Positions 33,901-45,900 of a stretch of 64,000 bases of DNA are shown here, in pieces; the stretch's first letter is position 1; every line of letters starts with the position of its first letter. This DNA is from Branchiostoma belcheri (lineage: Eukaryota; Chordata; Leptocardii; Amphioxiformes; Branchiostomatidae): NCBI RefSeq assembly GCF_001625305.1, contig NW_017803909.1:186001-250000 (forward strand). Reading direction: 5' to 3'. The translations under genes were made by a program, and so were the position numbers. Under the pieces are notes generated by a model. It was given only the letters and a program-made list of their open reading frames with translations. It made no database searches and was not told the DNA's origin.

Positions 33901-36900
33901 GGAGCAGAAACGGCAAGGAGAGGACGAGGTGAACTTCTTTACTTTTGATTACTTGCTTAAGGTTTGAGTTAGTTTAGTGCGGTTGATAGTGTGTCAATTC
34001 ACACTATTTTACCTGGAGTCCTGGTGATGATGTGAATCAACATGTGACTGATACGAGACAGGGGTTTGCCAGGCCTCCATCTGGGTGTATTGAAGTGAAT
34101 CATCAACTTCCAGTTACATGTCATTGTATTTGGACCATTGCACACCGGGCATGCCCCTGAGGCCTCTTGATTTTATAGATGACATTAGGAGCGTCCCTTT
34201 ACCTGACAACAAGAAACGGGCTGAGCTTTGGAAAGATGTTGAATTAGTCCATAACACAAAGACAGGTGTCACATTTTCTTACATTAAAGTTTTCCCTTAT
34301 GAAACTTTGAGTGGGACCTGGAATAGGGTATAGGTGATCTGCACCAAGAAGTTTATTTTCCCAATTCTCCTAATTGATTTGCCAATTTGTCTAAACTCTT
34401 AAGTAAAGATGACTGCCTTTATCTAAAATATACAGCTCTCAGGCCTGCTGACATTGGAAATCTTTCTCCAAAATGTGTAGAACATTGCTGCTTGCTTGAA
34501 ACATCTTCAGAAAAGTCCTGGCTTAGGTCAAGGAATGTCAGAGTCAGACATACATGTAGTGACAGTTGAGGAGAAGGAGTGGCTCCTGTTCTTGACAGTC
34601 ACTTTACTTTGCTTTCCTCCCTGCCATGTAAACATCATATAGTCAAACACCTTTTGGCAGGCATCACTGCATGGAGCTTAGAGTTCACAAGAACGTGGAC
34701 AAACCGATGCCTCAAGACCAGTACTGAACAAATTCTCTCCTTTCACGAATTACCCGCTATTTTCGGTCCACCTGGTAACCGTGGAGACCAGTCGCTGTCA
34801 GTGACTGCGGTGAAAGGACGGGATGTGCTGGTAGTTTACAGAAGGATTAGGACTTCAAACTCAGGCAGCAGTGCCCATTCCGTAATGACTTCACAGCAAA
34901 CAGGCCCACTCCACGGATGCCCAATTCCTGCCCATTCACCACATCTGTATCAACACCGCCACAGGGTATCAGGTGTTTGGGCCATTTGCATAACAATGCC
35001 CCAGCACTCGGGTTCATTAGCATAGACACCCGCTGTTGGTGTCTGAGCAAGCGGTGGTAGTTTTGAATGGGGTTCTCATGACTTGGGCTGAGGGAATGGA
35101 TGACTTTTGGGAAGAAGTCGAGGCTCTGAAGAGTCAACGTAAGGTGCAAGACTTACAGAATAAGGTAGGAAGAAGCACTGCACAGCTTGTCAATGTAACA
35201 TTCTCCTAAATGTAAACTTACCTTTCAAGTTAGTCTTGTTTGCACTATACTTTCAGGTAGGTTTCATACCAGTGGCTGTGTTAAACTAAGCCTGATAACA
35301 TCTCGATAAGAGGATGTCCTTTACAATTTCTTTAGTTTTTGAAGATTTCCTGATCATCATCTTGAAACTAAGTCTGAAACAGCTTGTTACACTTCCACAC
35401 TAGTTTATGTAAATTTACTACCTCCTGTATTTGGAAGTGTTCCATTAAGAGTACCGGTGGTACAAATACGCTTAACTTAAGTGCTTGTTATCTAGCACTT
35501 CCATCTAATCAAATTTCAAGGTTTGTTAAGAAAGCACCCTGACTTAAGTTTGTAATTATGTAGACCTAGGGGCCAGGAAAATGAGGTAGAATTGGAGCCT
35601 GCATGTCTGCTGACCTAAACTAGATTGGGTTATTCTTAGAAAGGTAGAAGTCAGTGAATGAATCATTACGTACCAGTACTACATTCCCTGTAATGTAGAC
35701 CATACATAACCTGTTCCCCAATCACATGATATTGAAAGATGTAACATTGAGCCTTTGGCTTTCCTCTCGATTAAGTTGTAACTGCCACTGCATATTTTAG
35801 ACCACCTCATGTCCTTAGTCCTTTCCCCTAACACCTCTAGCTGGGCACGATGTAGTCAACCGGTAAATTGGCAAGCACGCTTGGTAGTAATCTTAGTTCT
35901 CCACAACGGGGATTAGTGTAGTGCCTCGGGGCCCAGTCTTGTCCTTACACCGTGCAGTGCAGTTGTAACTGTTGTCACGGTCTAAAAACAAGACACGCAA
36001 GATGATCCTCTCTTATCTCTTGCTATCAGTAACATCTGTTTCTCACAGCTTTTGTTCTTGTGATTTTTGTTCTGTTGAGAATGTCCTACTTACCTGTATC
36101 AGTCCATACATTTCTGACAATGACAATTCAGAAAATTTCACAATTTGTGATGTTTTGTTTGTTGTTGCAGTAAGTTGTTTGGTGACAGGTGTTGAGAATT
36201 ACCTATTGTTGGTTTTCTGGAAACATTGTGTTAACATTTATGACAGATTCCACTACTGTACATGCCAAAGAACCCTTCAATTGTTTATTGATCACAATTT
36301 TGTAAATTGTCTCAGAAAGATCATCCTGTGTATTGTTGACCAAATCCTGAGGAAAAAAATAAGGCTTCAAAAGATCTTGACAAGTTTTCGTTGGGACAAT
36401 TTTACGGTAGATTTGTTGTGATCCGGATTTTTCCACATACCAGTACCGCCACATTGTGTCGCCCCTCACATGTCTGCCATCTGCTTTCACTGCAACTGAT
36501 CCCGAACATTCATTTCTTTGTGCCTGGAAAATTGGATACGGGCACCTCTCACACCCGACACTAGACACCTTTTATATCCACACCATATCTCGAGTTGTTT
36601 TTGGTACATGATAAGCCCCATGTTATACAGTCGTCCAAACATTTAGGTTATCTATTGTGCCTTGTTTTGTGTAGAAACGTTTTCATAGGAGTAGGCATAG
36701 ACGTTTATGTTACGTGTACACATTAATTTGTTTATGTTAACCAAAGGCAAATCTGGCATATTCAACACACAAAAGCACTTGAGACGTTGACAGAATGTCC
36801 TTAAGATATCAGATTTGTACTGCATGTGTTCACATAGCATTGGTGTAACACAAGCTTGGTAGGCAGGTGGGAGAATTGGAACACTTTTCTTTCCCTATTA

Positions 36901-39900
36901 TACTATTCTGTATGGGATAGTAAGGTATTACAGTTGTCTGTATTGTGTGTTCTTGAATAGCGCATTCTTTTTCTTGTAAGGCTATGACTGTAACATTGTT
37001 ATACAGTCGACAGAGACAAGTTAGGATGTAGTGTTTTATATCAGCCATGTCTGGTATATCATACAAAGTATGTAGGAGCATATCATGTATTCAATGGTGA
37101 ATTTATACACTGTGTCCATCATAAGCCAATTTGATGTTTTTATTCTGATACAGTTGTTTTCCCCTAAACAGCCTTCTTTTCAATTGGTATTTTCTTGATG
37201 TTTGTTTTATGTACTACAATATACATGTAAAGACATTGTTAACGATAAACTTACTATAGGTAAAGCACAGTGTTAAAATAAATGCAGTACTGGACTCTGT
37301 TGGCTCTCTCTATTATAGTATTACCTTCAATAGTTTTCAAACCATGATTCGGATACCTTCATGTACAAAATGTAGGCAAGACAACTATTACGACCTTTAA
37401 CATCTTATCTACTGAACCTGTCTCCCACAGATCTCGAGGAAGGAGATCTCCATCCAGCAGCTTGAGACAGACCTGAAGACGGTGAAGCAGCAGTACAAGG
37501 AGCTGATCGAGGAGAATGGCCGCCTGGAGGCGAGACTGCAGGTAAGTAACAGTACGATACTGACACAGGTTAAGTGCCGGACACAGCGTATGCTGAACAG
37601 TACACTACCTTATTGTGTTCACCTGTTAAAGGACAGTAAATGTTAATTATAATGTTATAACAGAATTTTAAGTCGTGATAGTGGTGATTTTCCAGGATTC
37701 GTAACTTGTTTTGATTCTTATTTGTCATGTATACTGCTTAAGTCCTAATGATATTTGAACTACGTATTTGTGTACAGAAACTGAAATTCGGCACTGGTGC
37801 TGCAATGGGTTTTTTTAATACTGAATAAACCCTTCTCTCTCTCAGGCGCTGCACATCACGTCTCAGAGCGAGCACGACGTGCTGAACAGTGAGGTGTCTC
37901 GGCGGGAGGAGATGGTGCAGAAACTCCGGCTGGACTACATGGAGATGCAGGAACAGAACAGCAGGCTGGAGGAGAAGGTAGATTTGTTTATTTGTTTGTT
38001 TGTTTACAGTCAAACTTGTCTAAGACAACCACCTGGGAGGCCGAGGGAAAGTGGTCCTCTTAGACAAGTGGTCTTCTTCAAAAAGCATGGTGACAAGACA
38101 AGGAACAAGAAAATGGCAACAAAATTTTCACCCATTTTACAATAGACTGACTGACATTGTCCTAAAGTGACCACGCCTGCGCCATTTTACATAGCGCAAA
38201 GACTGTTGTGCTGTTGAAATCCATGGAAAATAATCGATTTCATCCCAAGTTATTCTCGAAAGTTAGTAAAGTAGCCTTTTGGCACCAAATATGCATTGGC
38301 CACAGCATTAGGAGGCCGAGAGAATGTTAAAGAATAGAGGATTCAGAATTTTTTTTTACTTGATTAGTTTCTAAAGTCTCACATGTTTTATGCCTTCCTC
38401 CCAGATCAACCAGCAAGAGAGGACAATAGACCAGCTTCAGCACGAGAACAGGACGGCAATGGGTGAGCTGGAGTCACGGGAAGAGACGCTACGCAGCGTG
38501 GAACAACAACTAGAGGAGGCTAAACAGATGCACGATGCTGCAAGGGACGAGGTGGGCATTCTGACATGGCAACTTGATTGTACTTACAGATCGGACCTAC
38601 TTTATGGTTCATTTACTATTTTTAAAAGTTTTTTTCAAGTCAGCCACCTAGTTTGCCTTTGTTGTCAATTCTATTCAAGTACTTAGTATTGTGTCATTGT
38701 TTCTAAGATTTCTTGTTCCTCTCTTTAGGTGGATGGTGCAGAGGATAATGTCAGAGAACTGACCTCTGAACTCTCCTCACTCAGAGCTGAGCATGACACA
38801 GCCAAGCAGTCGGTAAGGCTTGTGTAATAGGTTTACTGTAAAGTGCTTTTATTGGGGAATAAATTCTTCAAGTCAAACATAAAAATTTATAATCCCAATC
38901 AATACAAATATGGATATTACACATCCATCCCCGGTGCCTTTTGCTAAATTTCCTCAGCTAATTTTTGTGCCTCAGTCTGTAGAATGCCAAGTTTTTATTC
39001 TATCGTTGTTGTTTATTGTGTTTGTTGTTTTCCCAGCTGAACATGAGAGAGGAGTTGATTAAAACCCTGAGACGAGATCTGGACACCCTTCAGCAGCAGT
39101 ATGGAGACATCCAGGGCAAGGTAAGTCACCAGAAGCAAATTCAGTTGCATTTGACACACCCTCCATTTTGATTACAAGACCTTCATGTTTAAAAAATTGA
39201 CCCTACTTGTCTCATAAGTAATTTGACGTTGTTTGGGCACCATTTTGGGAGGAACCATAATTGATTTGAAAATGTTTTTTTTTTTTTCTCGTGCCCTTTA
39301 GCTGGGACAGAGGAGTGATGCTGTCCAGAGGCTCAACACTGAGATGAGCAAGACGAAAGGGAAGCTGCAGGACAAGATGCTAGAGGTAGGGGGCGTTTCT
39401 GCCACCAGTCTGAATTCTTTGCTGTCTATAATATGGTATCCTCTGCCATTAACTCTGGGTTTGACAGTGTACTCTAGCCATGCATGCAAACCATGAATTA
39501 TGACACATAGTCATGGTTTGCATGCATCGAACTCAATAAGTAATGATTGTCCTTTGACCCTAGGTCCAGAAACAGACAGAACTCGTGCGTAAACTGGAGA
39601 AGAGTCTGTCGCAGTCTCAGAACGCGCTAGACGAGGCACGGAGAACTGCACAGGAGGAGGTGAGTACAAACTCCATGTACAGTTCCTCTGGAGCTAGAGC
39701 TAGAGACTGCCTGCATGTGACTAAACAGAGCAGTTTTGAACATAGCCAATATGATAGTTCTGTGCTGAAGCTCTGCTCTTCCCATACTACTCGTGGTGGC
39801 ATTACCAGGTCCTAATTCCTATTTTGAAATGACAATCAAGTCACCTTCTTGAGTTGGTAAAGTATCAGATTTCTCAGTCTCAAATATATCCCGTATCCTC

Positions 39901-42900
39901 CCCACATAATACATTTACATGCTTCCCACCTCTTTCCAGTGTTTTAATAGCACCATTATAATATTTCAGCACAATGCACAAATGAACAACTTGTTTACTT
40001 AAAACTGTTTTCTGTTTACCTCCCCAGGCCTTTGGCTCTCCTTTACACCTGACATTCTAGTAGCTGCACACCTTTAACTCTCATTTCACCTGCCTTCTTC
40101 CATATTCTTTAGATTAGGCAGTAATGACTAGTATAATGCATGTAGTATCACTGGCTTTTCACTGTCTGTATTATCATTGGTTTAAGGATCTTTGACATAC
40201 CTTCCTTTTAATTGATCCTATGTACTCACCATTTAGTTGCACATATAAATGGTAGCTCTCTTTCTGTAGAATGGTAACAGCAACACTACTGTTTGGTGAG
40301 CATTTGTTGCCAGATTATCTCGTTCAAATTGGTAGTCTGACTCTGAATGTGTATTATTTGCATTTGGATGTGCCCATGACACGACACGTATAACTATCCT
40401 ATAAGCCTAAGAAAAATTAAGGGACTGCCCCCCCCTCCTTCTCTCAGGGAAATATTAGACCAATCCTGGTACTTCAGTTCTTCAGTATTATTAAGACTTT
40501 TGACAGGCAACACAACAAAATGTGAGAAAATTTTGTATAATATACTCCTAAAAGTGTAACACTTTTTATTTGTGGAATTTTGTAAATAAAAAACATTGGA
40601 CCTGATATTATGCAAGCATACGGTGTTTGGAACCTAAAAACAGCAAGTAGTGCCTTGCTGACTGTTTAGAGCTTTTGCTTAATAGTGCGTTTGCTTCTTG
40701 AACATTACCAGTAGTACTAGTGTGTGTTCTAACTGTGGTGTGTGGTGGTTGGGGCATGTTGATGTTGTCTCCCTGCATGGTGCATGTGCAGTGCTGTAAT
40801 GCATGTGTGGGTCTCCCCGCCCCTCCTGCTGCAGATCTCACGCCGCGATGCCAGGCTCAAGGAGCTGGAGGACGACCTGGCCGAGTCTCAGCAGCAGTAC
40901 ACAGCCTGTTACGAGGAGGTGAGACTATGTTGTAGGCTATCATGTCTTAACAAACATAGATATTCACTTTACAATGCATGCTAATGATAGCAAAATTTCA
41001 CGGTCTGAGAAAAATGGGGGTGTCCACTTAACTACAAAATTATGTTCACGGTTGCAGCAGGTGCAGGAAAAATAAAGTCTGCTAATTATTTGTTAACGGT
41101 AATGATTTAAAAAAATCAGGGTTTAAAGTACATGTAGTTTATTATCTAGGTTTTGTCTGCGAGCAAAGATTGAGTCTTGGAGATAAGACTTGGAGATTGA
41201 GTGTAACTAAGACATCTAATGTTTTTTTTCTGCCTTGTCTCCAGCTTTTGAAACAAGAACAGTTTGTCGAACGTCTGAAAGAAGAAAACTCACGCCTCTT
41301 CCAAGACAAAAACAAGAATGCTGCTGAGGTAATCCATCTTTTCATAGTTTTTAAAGTTACGGTACATAATGTGTTGTTTTTTTGTTGTGTTTCTTCTTTT
41401 TATTCTTCTCGCTTTTCTGCTATTGGTCATATGGATTCGGTTTTGGCCAAATGACCAGAAATTTGCCATTGCAATAGAGTGAACAAATACAGGAATTTAA
41501 TTTGCATTTTTTTCTGATATACATTCTGCCATTTTCAGACTAAAAATGTACTTGTATGCATGTATATCTTGGGCTCCTGAGCCCTGGTGTGTTTTGTTTT
41601 ATTCCATGTCATTACAAAGTTCATTGAAATCAGACATGACTGAATGTGCTTGTTGTTTGTCCATGGCAGGTGCAGCGGCTGGACAGTGAGCGGCACCAGC
41701 TGGAGATGGACCTGACCATCACCACGGAGAAGTACCGCACCTGCCAGGAGGAGGTGGCCGGCCGAGACCAGAACATCCTTCGGCTCAAGACTGACCTGGA
41801 CACCACGCAGCAGAAGTACAAGGGCTGTCAGGAGGAGGTACGTACTCAATTGTACGATTCAGAAAAGATATAGAATACAACACGGTGTATTCCGTATCAC
41901 CCGAGGTACCAGCCCAACTGTGTAACTCTGTTTCCAATGCCCGAAAACCAGTATTTAAATTTTCCAAAGTGGCTCACACAAAATGCATTCAAACTATTCT
42001 ATTGAGCATTTGGAAGCCAGTGTGATAACCAAATACAACCCTTCTTGTGTTTCCCCAGTTGACTATCCAGGAAGAGGAGGTATCTCGTCTGCAGGGGAAG
42101 CTGAAGGCCGTACAGACAGAGTTACGGGACGTCAGGGCACAGCAGGAGAGGAGCGAGAGACTACTGGCCAAGGACGAGAAGACAGTACAGCAGCTGCAGC
42201 ATGACCAACAGATCTATATGGAGGAGGTCAGTCTACAGTAATTACAATGCACATAGTTTACGTAAAGTAAACTTATGTAAAGTAAAGATCTCTATCAGTG
42301 AATTGATTGCCAAACAGCTTACTAAGTTGTTACTGGTCACCTTGGACAGGTTGCTTGATACTTGTGTCAATGGGAAAAATCTTTGGGACCGAGAAAAAGC
42401 GGTCACCTTGGCCAGGTGGCCAGCTTGAAGAGGTGGTCACCTTGGCAGGTTTAACTGTACTTTCTTCCCTGTGCCTACAACAGATCAGGAACCATGTGAG
42501 GACAATCGAGCAGCTCCAGGACGAGCTCGCTGCTCTCAGGCACCAGCACAACGAAGAGATGACCTCTCGCGCCACCGAGATAGAGAGACTGAGAGATGCA
42601 CTGGACGACAAGAACGCCCAGCTCAACTCCTCAGAGATGAAGAACCAAGGGTACAAGGAGACGATCGAGAATCTCAATGCAGAGCTGGAGAGAGGACAGA
42701 AGGCTCACCAGAGTGTGGTGGAGGAGGTAGGAACTTTGACTTTCACCTTTTAACCTCCAACTGACTTTGGTTGATCATGTGTGATAGTATCTAAGTGCGT
42801 ATATTTGAAGAGAAGAAGCAGGTGGTTCTTATATGCTACAAGGCAATGTGAATTGATAGTTGGGACCAGTGTTCTGGCCAGCATCTGTCTTTCTGTCATT

Positions 42901-45900
42901 TGACTGAATTTTGCTGCTCATGACATGAGGGACAAAAACGAGCTTAGCCTACCAGTGAAATTTGCCCCTCAAAGTGTAGGAAATAGTGTAATAGATTAAA
43001 ATTCAGCATGTCCCAAGACATGATATTATGTCAAACAAAATTGAGATGACAGAAAAAATTTAAGGCTGGCCGGAACACTGGTTGAGATTCTATCTACTGT
43101 ACATGTAACTGGTTCTGATGAAGATGGTTTTTTCCCTGTTAGGTGGGTCAGTGTGAGAACACCATCCACCAACAGGAGCAGGCTCTACAGGCCGCCAAGA
43201 AGCAGATCCACGGTCTGGAGGACCAGCTAGCGGCGGCGCAGGGTGGCATCGAGCAGCTGGAGAACGGCCTGGACACGTACAAGGACAAGTACAACCAGGC
43301 CATGAACCGCATCAACCGCCTGGAGTCCAGTCTGCAGGAGCTGGAGACCAAGTCTATGGAGGACAACAAGATGGTACAGCTCAACTTCAGTTTATCCAGG
43401 GCTCGAATTAGTACCTTTTAAATTCATCACTTCGTGCAAGTGAAATTTGAGGGGTGCACATAATTTTTGACTGCACTTGCACCAGTACAAGTAGCTTTAC
43501 AGCCATTTCTTAGCACATTTTTGTCATCATTTTATATCATGTGAAGGTGAAGTTTTGCTAAATACTGATTTTTGTTCTCCCACAGTTGGAACAGAAGGAC
43601 CAGTCTCTGCTCAAGTTCAAGTCCGAGCTGGAGAATCTGCAGCAGCAGCTGGAGGACAGGCGCGACCAGGTGAACACCTGCGAGGACGTCATCGAGCAGC
43701 TGACACAGGTGATTGATACTGTGTTTCATTGCAAAGTTCTAAATTCACAACCACTTGCTAATGTTTCAATGACTGTCTGTCAAAAAATTTGGGCAGTTAT
43801 GACTGGTTCACTGTGCACTGAAGCTAGGTGCTACTGCTATCAATGTTGTCCCAAATGTAAAGTAATTGTGACAGACTTTTTAAACAAGTGGTTGTGAATA
43901 AAGAACTTTGCGATTCAATTATTCACAAAGCTGTACTTTGAGAGTAGCACTCAGCAATCCTACTTTGAAGCATCATCAGAAGCTCCCCATGTCATTTTAT
44001 CCAGTATTGAATTCTTTTCTTCCCTCTTTCTTGTAGGAGCTTCACACCTCTCAGCAGGACTTAGCCATGACCAAGGACAGGGTGACTCACTGTGAGGAAG
44101 TCATCGAGAATCTCAAGGAGAAGATGCTAGACAAGCAACAAGAGGTAGGAAAATTTTATATCCTGTTCTAGAAATTTTGCCAGCGTAAGTTCGCATCATA
44201 ACATGTCCTCTGGGACAAGTGCCCATAAAACAAGTATGGGAATCATTGTGCTAATCAAGGATGTTATTCCCTTATTATAATTCCAGTCCCAACAGCATGA
44301 GGAAAAGGCAAGGAAACTGCAGGCTGATCTGATTTCTTATGAGGAGAACCATCAACATACCAACCAGGAGGTAAGTGATCTCAGATTCACCTTTAGTGTG
44401 CTGTTTTTTTTTTTTTACATGTCAAAATTCATGGTTGGAAAGTTTTTGTATGTGAAAATCACAAATTGGCCAAATTTACTGCTGGCCAAAGATGTCTATA
44501 ACAAACCTCTTTTGAACCCAGTTTGGTGACCAGGAGGACGCCATCCGGCAGCTTCAGTATGAACTGCAGCAGGTGCGAGACCAGAGTGAGGGCAGGCAGC
44601 AGCAGATTGGGGAGCTGCAGGAGACCATCGGTCAGCTGCGCATCGACCTCACCAGCCTCAAGGAGCAGAGAAACAGTGCATCTAAAGAGGTCAGAGTCTA
44701 CAGATACACAATCATTTTATGTATAAAGAACAGTGAGAGGGATGGAGACCAATCTATGATACTCTCTAATAAGGATAATGAAAAAATTGACAATTTCATC
44801 TTTTGCTTATTGTACAGAAGGCGTACATATTAATCATGACCCAACTCAATGTTTAGGTAGAACTGTTTTGTAATAACACATTTAATTTGTTTGTTTGCTG
44901 TACAGATCTCTCGTCTAGAACAAAGTCTACAGCAGCTACAGTCTAGTCTACAGCAGGAACATCACAAACACAGGACAGAGGTCAGTCATCAACAGTACTA
45001 CATGCAATCTCAACTGGACTCATCCAAGAGGAATCCATCATTTTCTTTGACTTAATTTCTTTTCTCTTGATGTGTATTCTTCCTTTGGCTCTACTGTAAC
45101 CATTTAGGGTTAAAAAGATCAAGTACAATGTAAAAGTCTGAAACAGAAGCTGATCTGACAATAATTTGACCTTCCATTTTTGGTTAAATTCAGAAAGCCA
45201 AGATGGAGGAAAATACCAAGTACCTGGAAAAGAGCCTGGAAGACTCCAAAAACCGGACAGCGGACCGAGAGAACGAGCTGGCCAGGAAGGACGAGGCGCT
45301 GAAACGGTACGACATCGAGCTGAACGCATCGCGGGAAGACATCAAGAGCAAAGTGGACGAGGTGAGAATGTTAACTCTTTTATTACAGGAAATATTACAA
45401 GTATCATGTCAAATGAAATATACTTACGGTGTTCTGTTATAATATCCATGAAAACTATTATCATTTTACTTTGTCCCTGAGAGTGTTAAAAGTAAGGAAT
45501 AAAAAAGGAAGTTTACTTCTCTTTGATGATAACTATTGTTTTTTCCTCAGATTGAGAGACTAGAGAGCACCATGAAGGCGTTGAAGGTCGACATCAATGG
45601 TCTACAATCAGCCAATAGGCAGAAGGATAATGAGGTGGGCGGAGCTTAGCAATGATTGACAGTATGACCGTGGTCTCCCTGAATATATTTTTTTCAAGAT
45701 ATCGCTTTTTTTTTACTGAGAACCTGAAGTTAAATCTGTGACTTGAATGCTGACTAATTTTTTTCTCCCGTTTGTTCCAGTACTTACAGATGCAGGGAGA
45801 GGCAGACAGGTTGAAGGGAGATTTGAACGAGGCCAGACGTCAGTACAAGGACTGTGCTCAGGAGGTAAAACTCACCAGAAATCTGTTAACTGAAACCGGA

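Larger units (their letters stand above)
27958..33928 (+). other. Large coiled-coil gene, exons 13-23 (residues 446-788)
   Basis: Exons: 27958-28041, 28626-28856, 29184-29258, 29515-29598, 30346-30411, 30641-30676, 31602-31664, 31969-32052, 32439-32513, 33110-33193 and 33782-33928. Each opens with a hydrophobic residue in the new heptad (LARRDETIQRL, VAERHDAVVRL, IEQLQTRL) and most end in Glu or Gln before GT. The short exons 17 and 18 (22 and 12 codons) are the least certain, although both have good splice sites and keep frame. Exon 23 is a 21-residue plus a 28-residue unit in one exon. Confidence 0.8.
37431..44144 (+). other. Large coiled-coil gene, exons 24-38 (residues 789-1437)
   Basis: Exons: 37431-37541, 37846-37977, 38405-38551, 38729-38812, 39037-39120, 39302-39385, 39564-39659, 40835-40918, 41245-41328, 41670-41837, 42059-42226, 42484-42726, 43143-43373, 43586-43708 and 44037-44144. 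This block has the clearest module copies: exon 31 (DLAESQQQYTACYEE) and both halves of exon 33 (KYRTCQEE, then KYKGCQEE). In exon 33 the internal module border still reads gaggag-gtg, the sequence found at the exon-intron borders elsewhere, as if an intron had been lost there. Confidence 0.85.
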
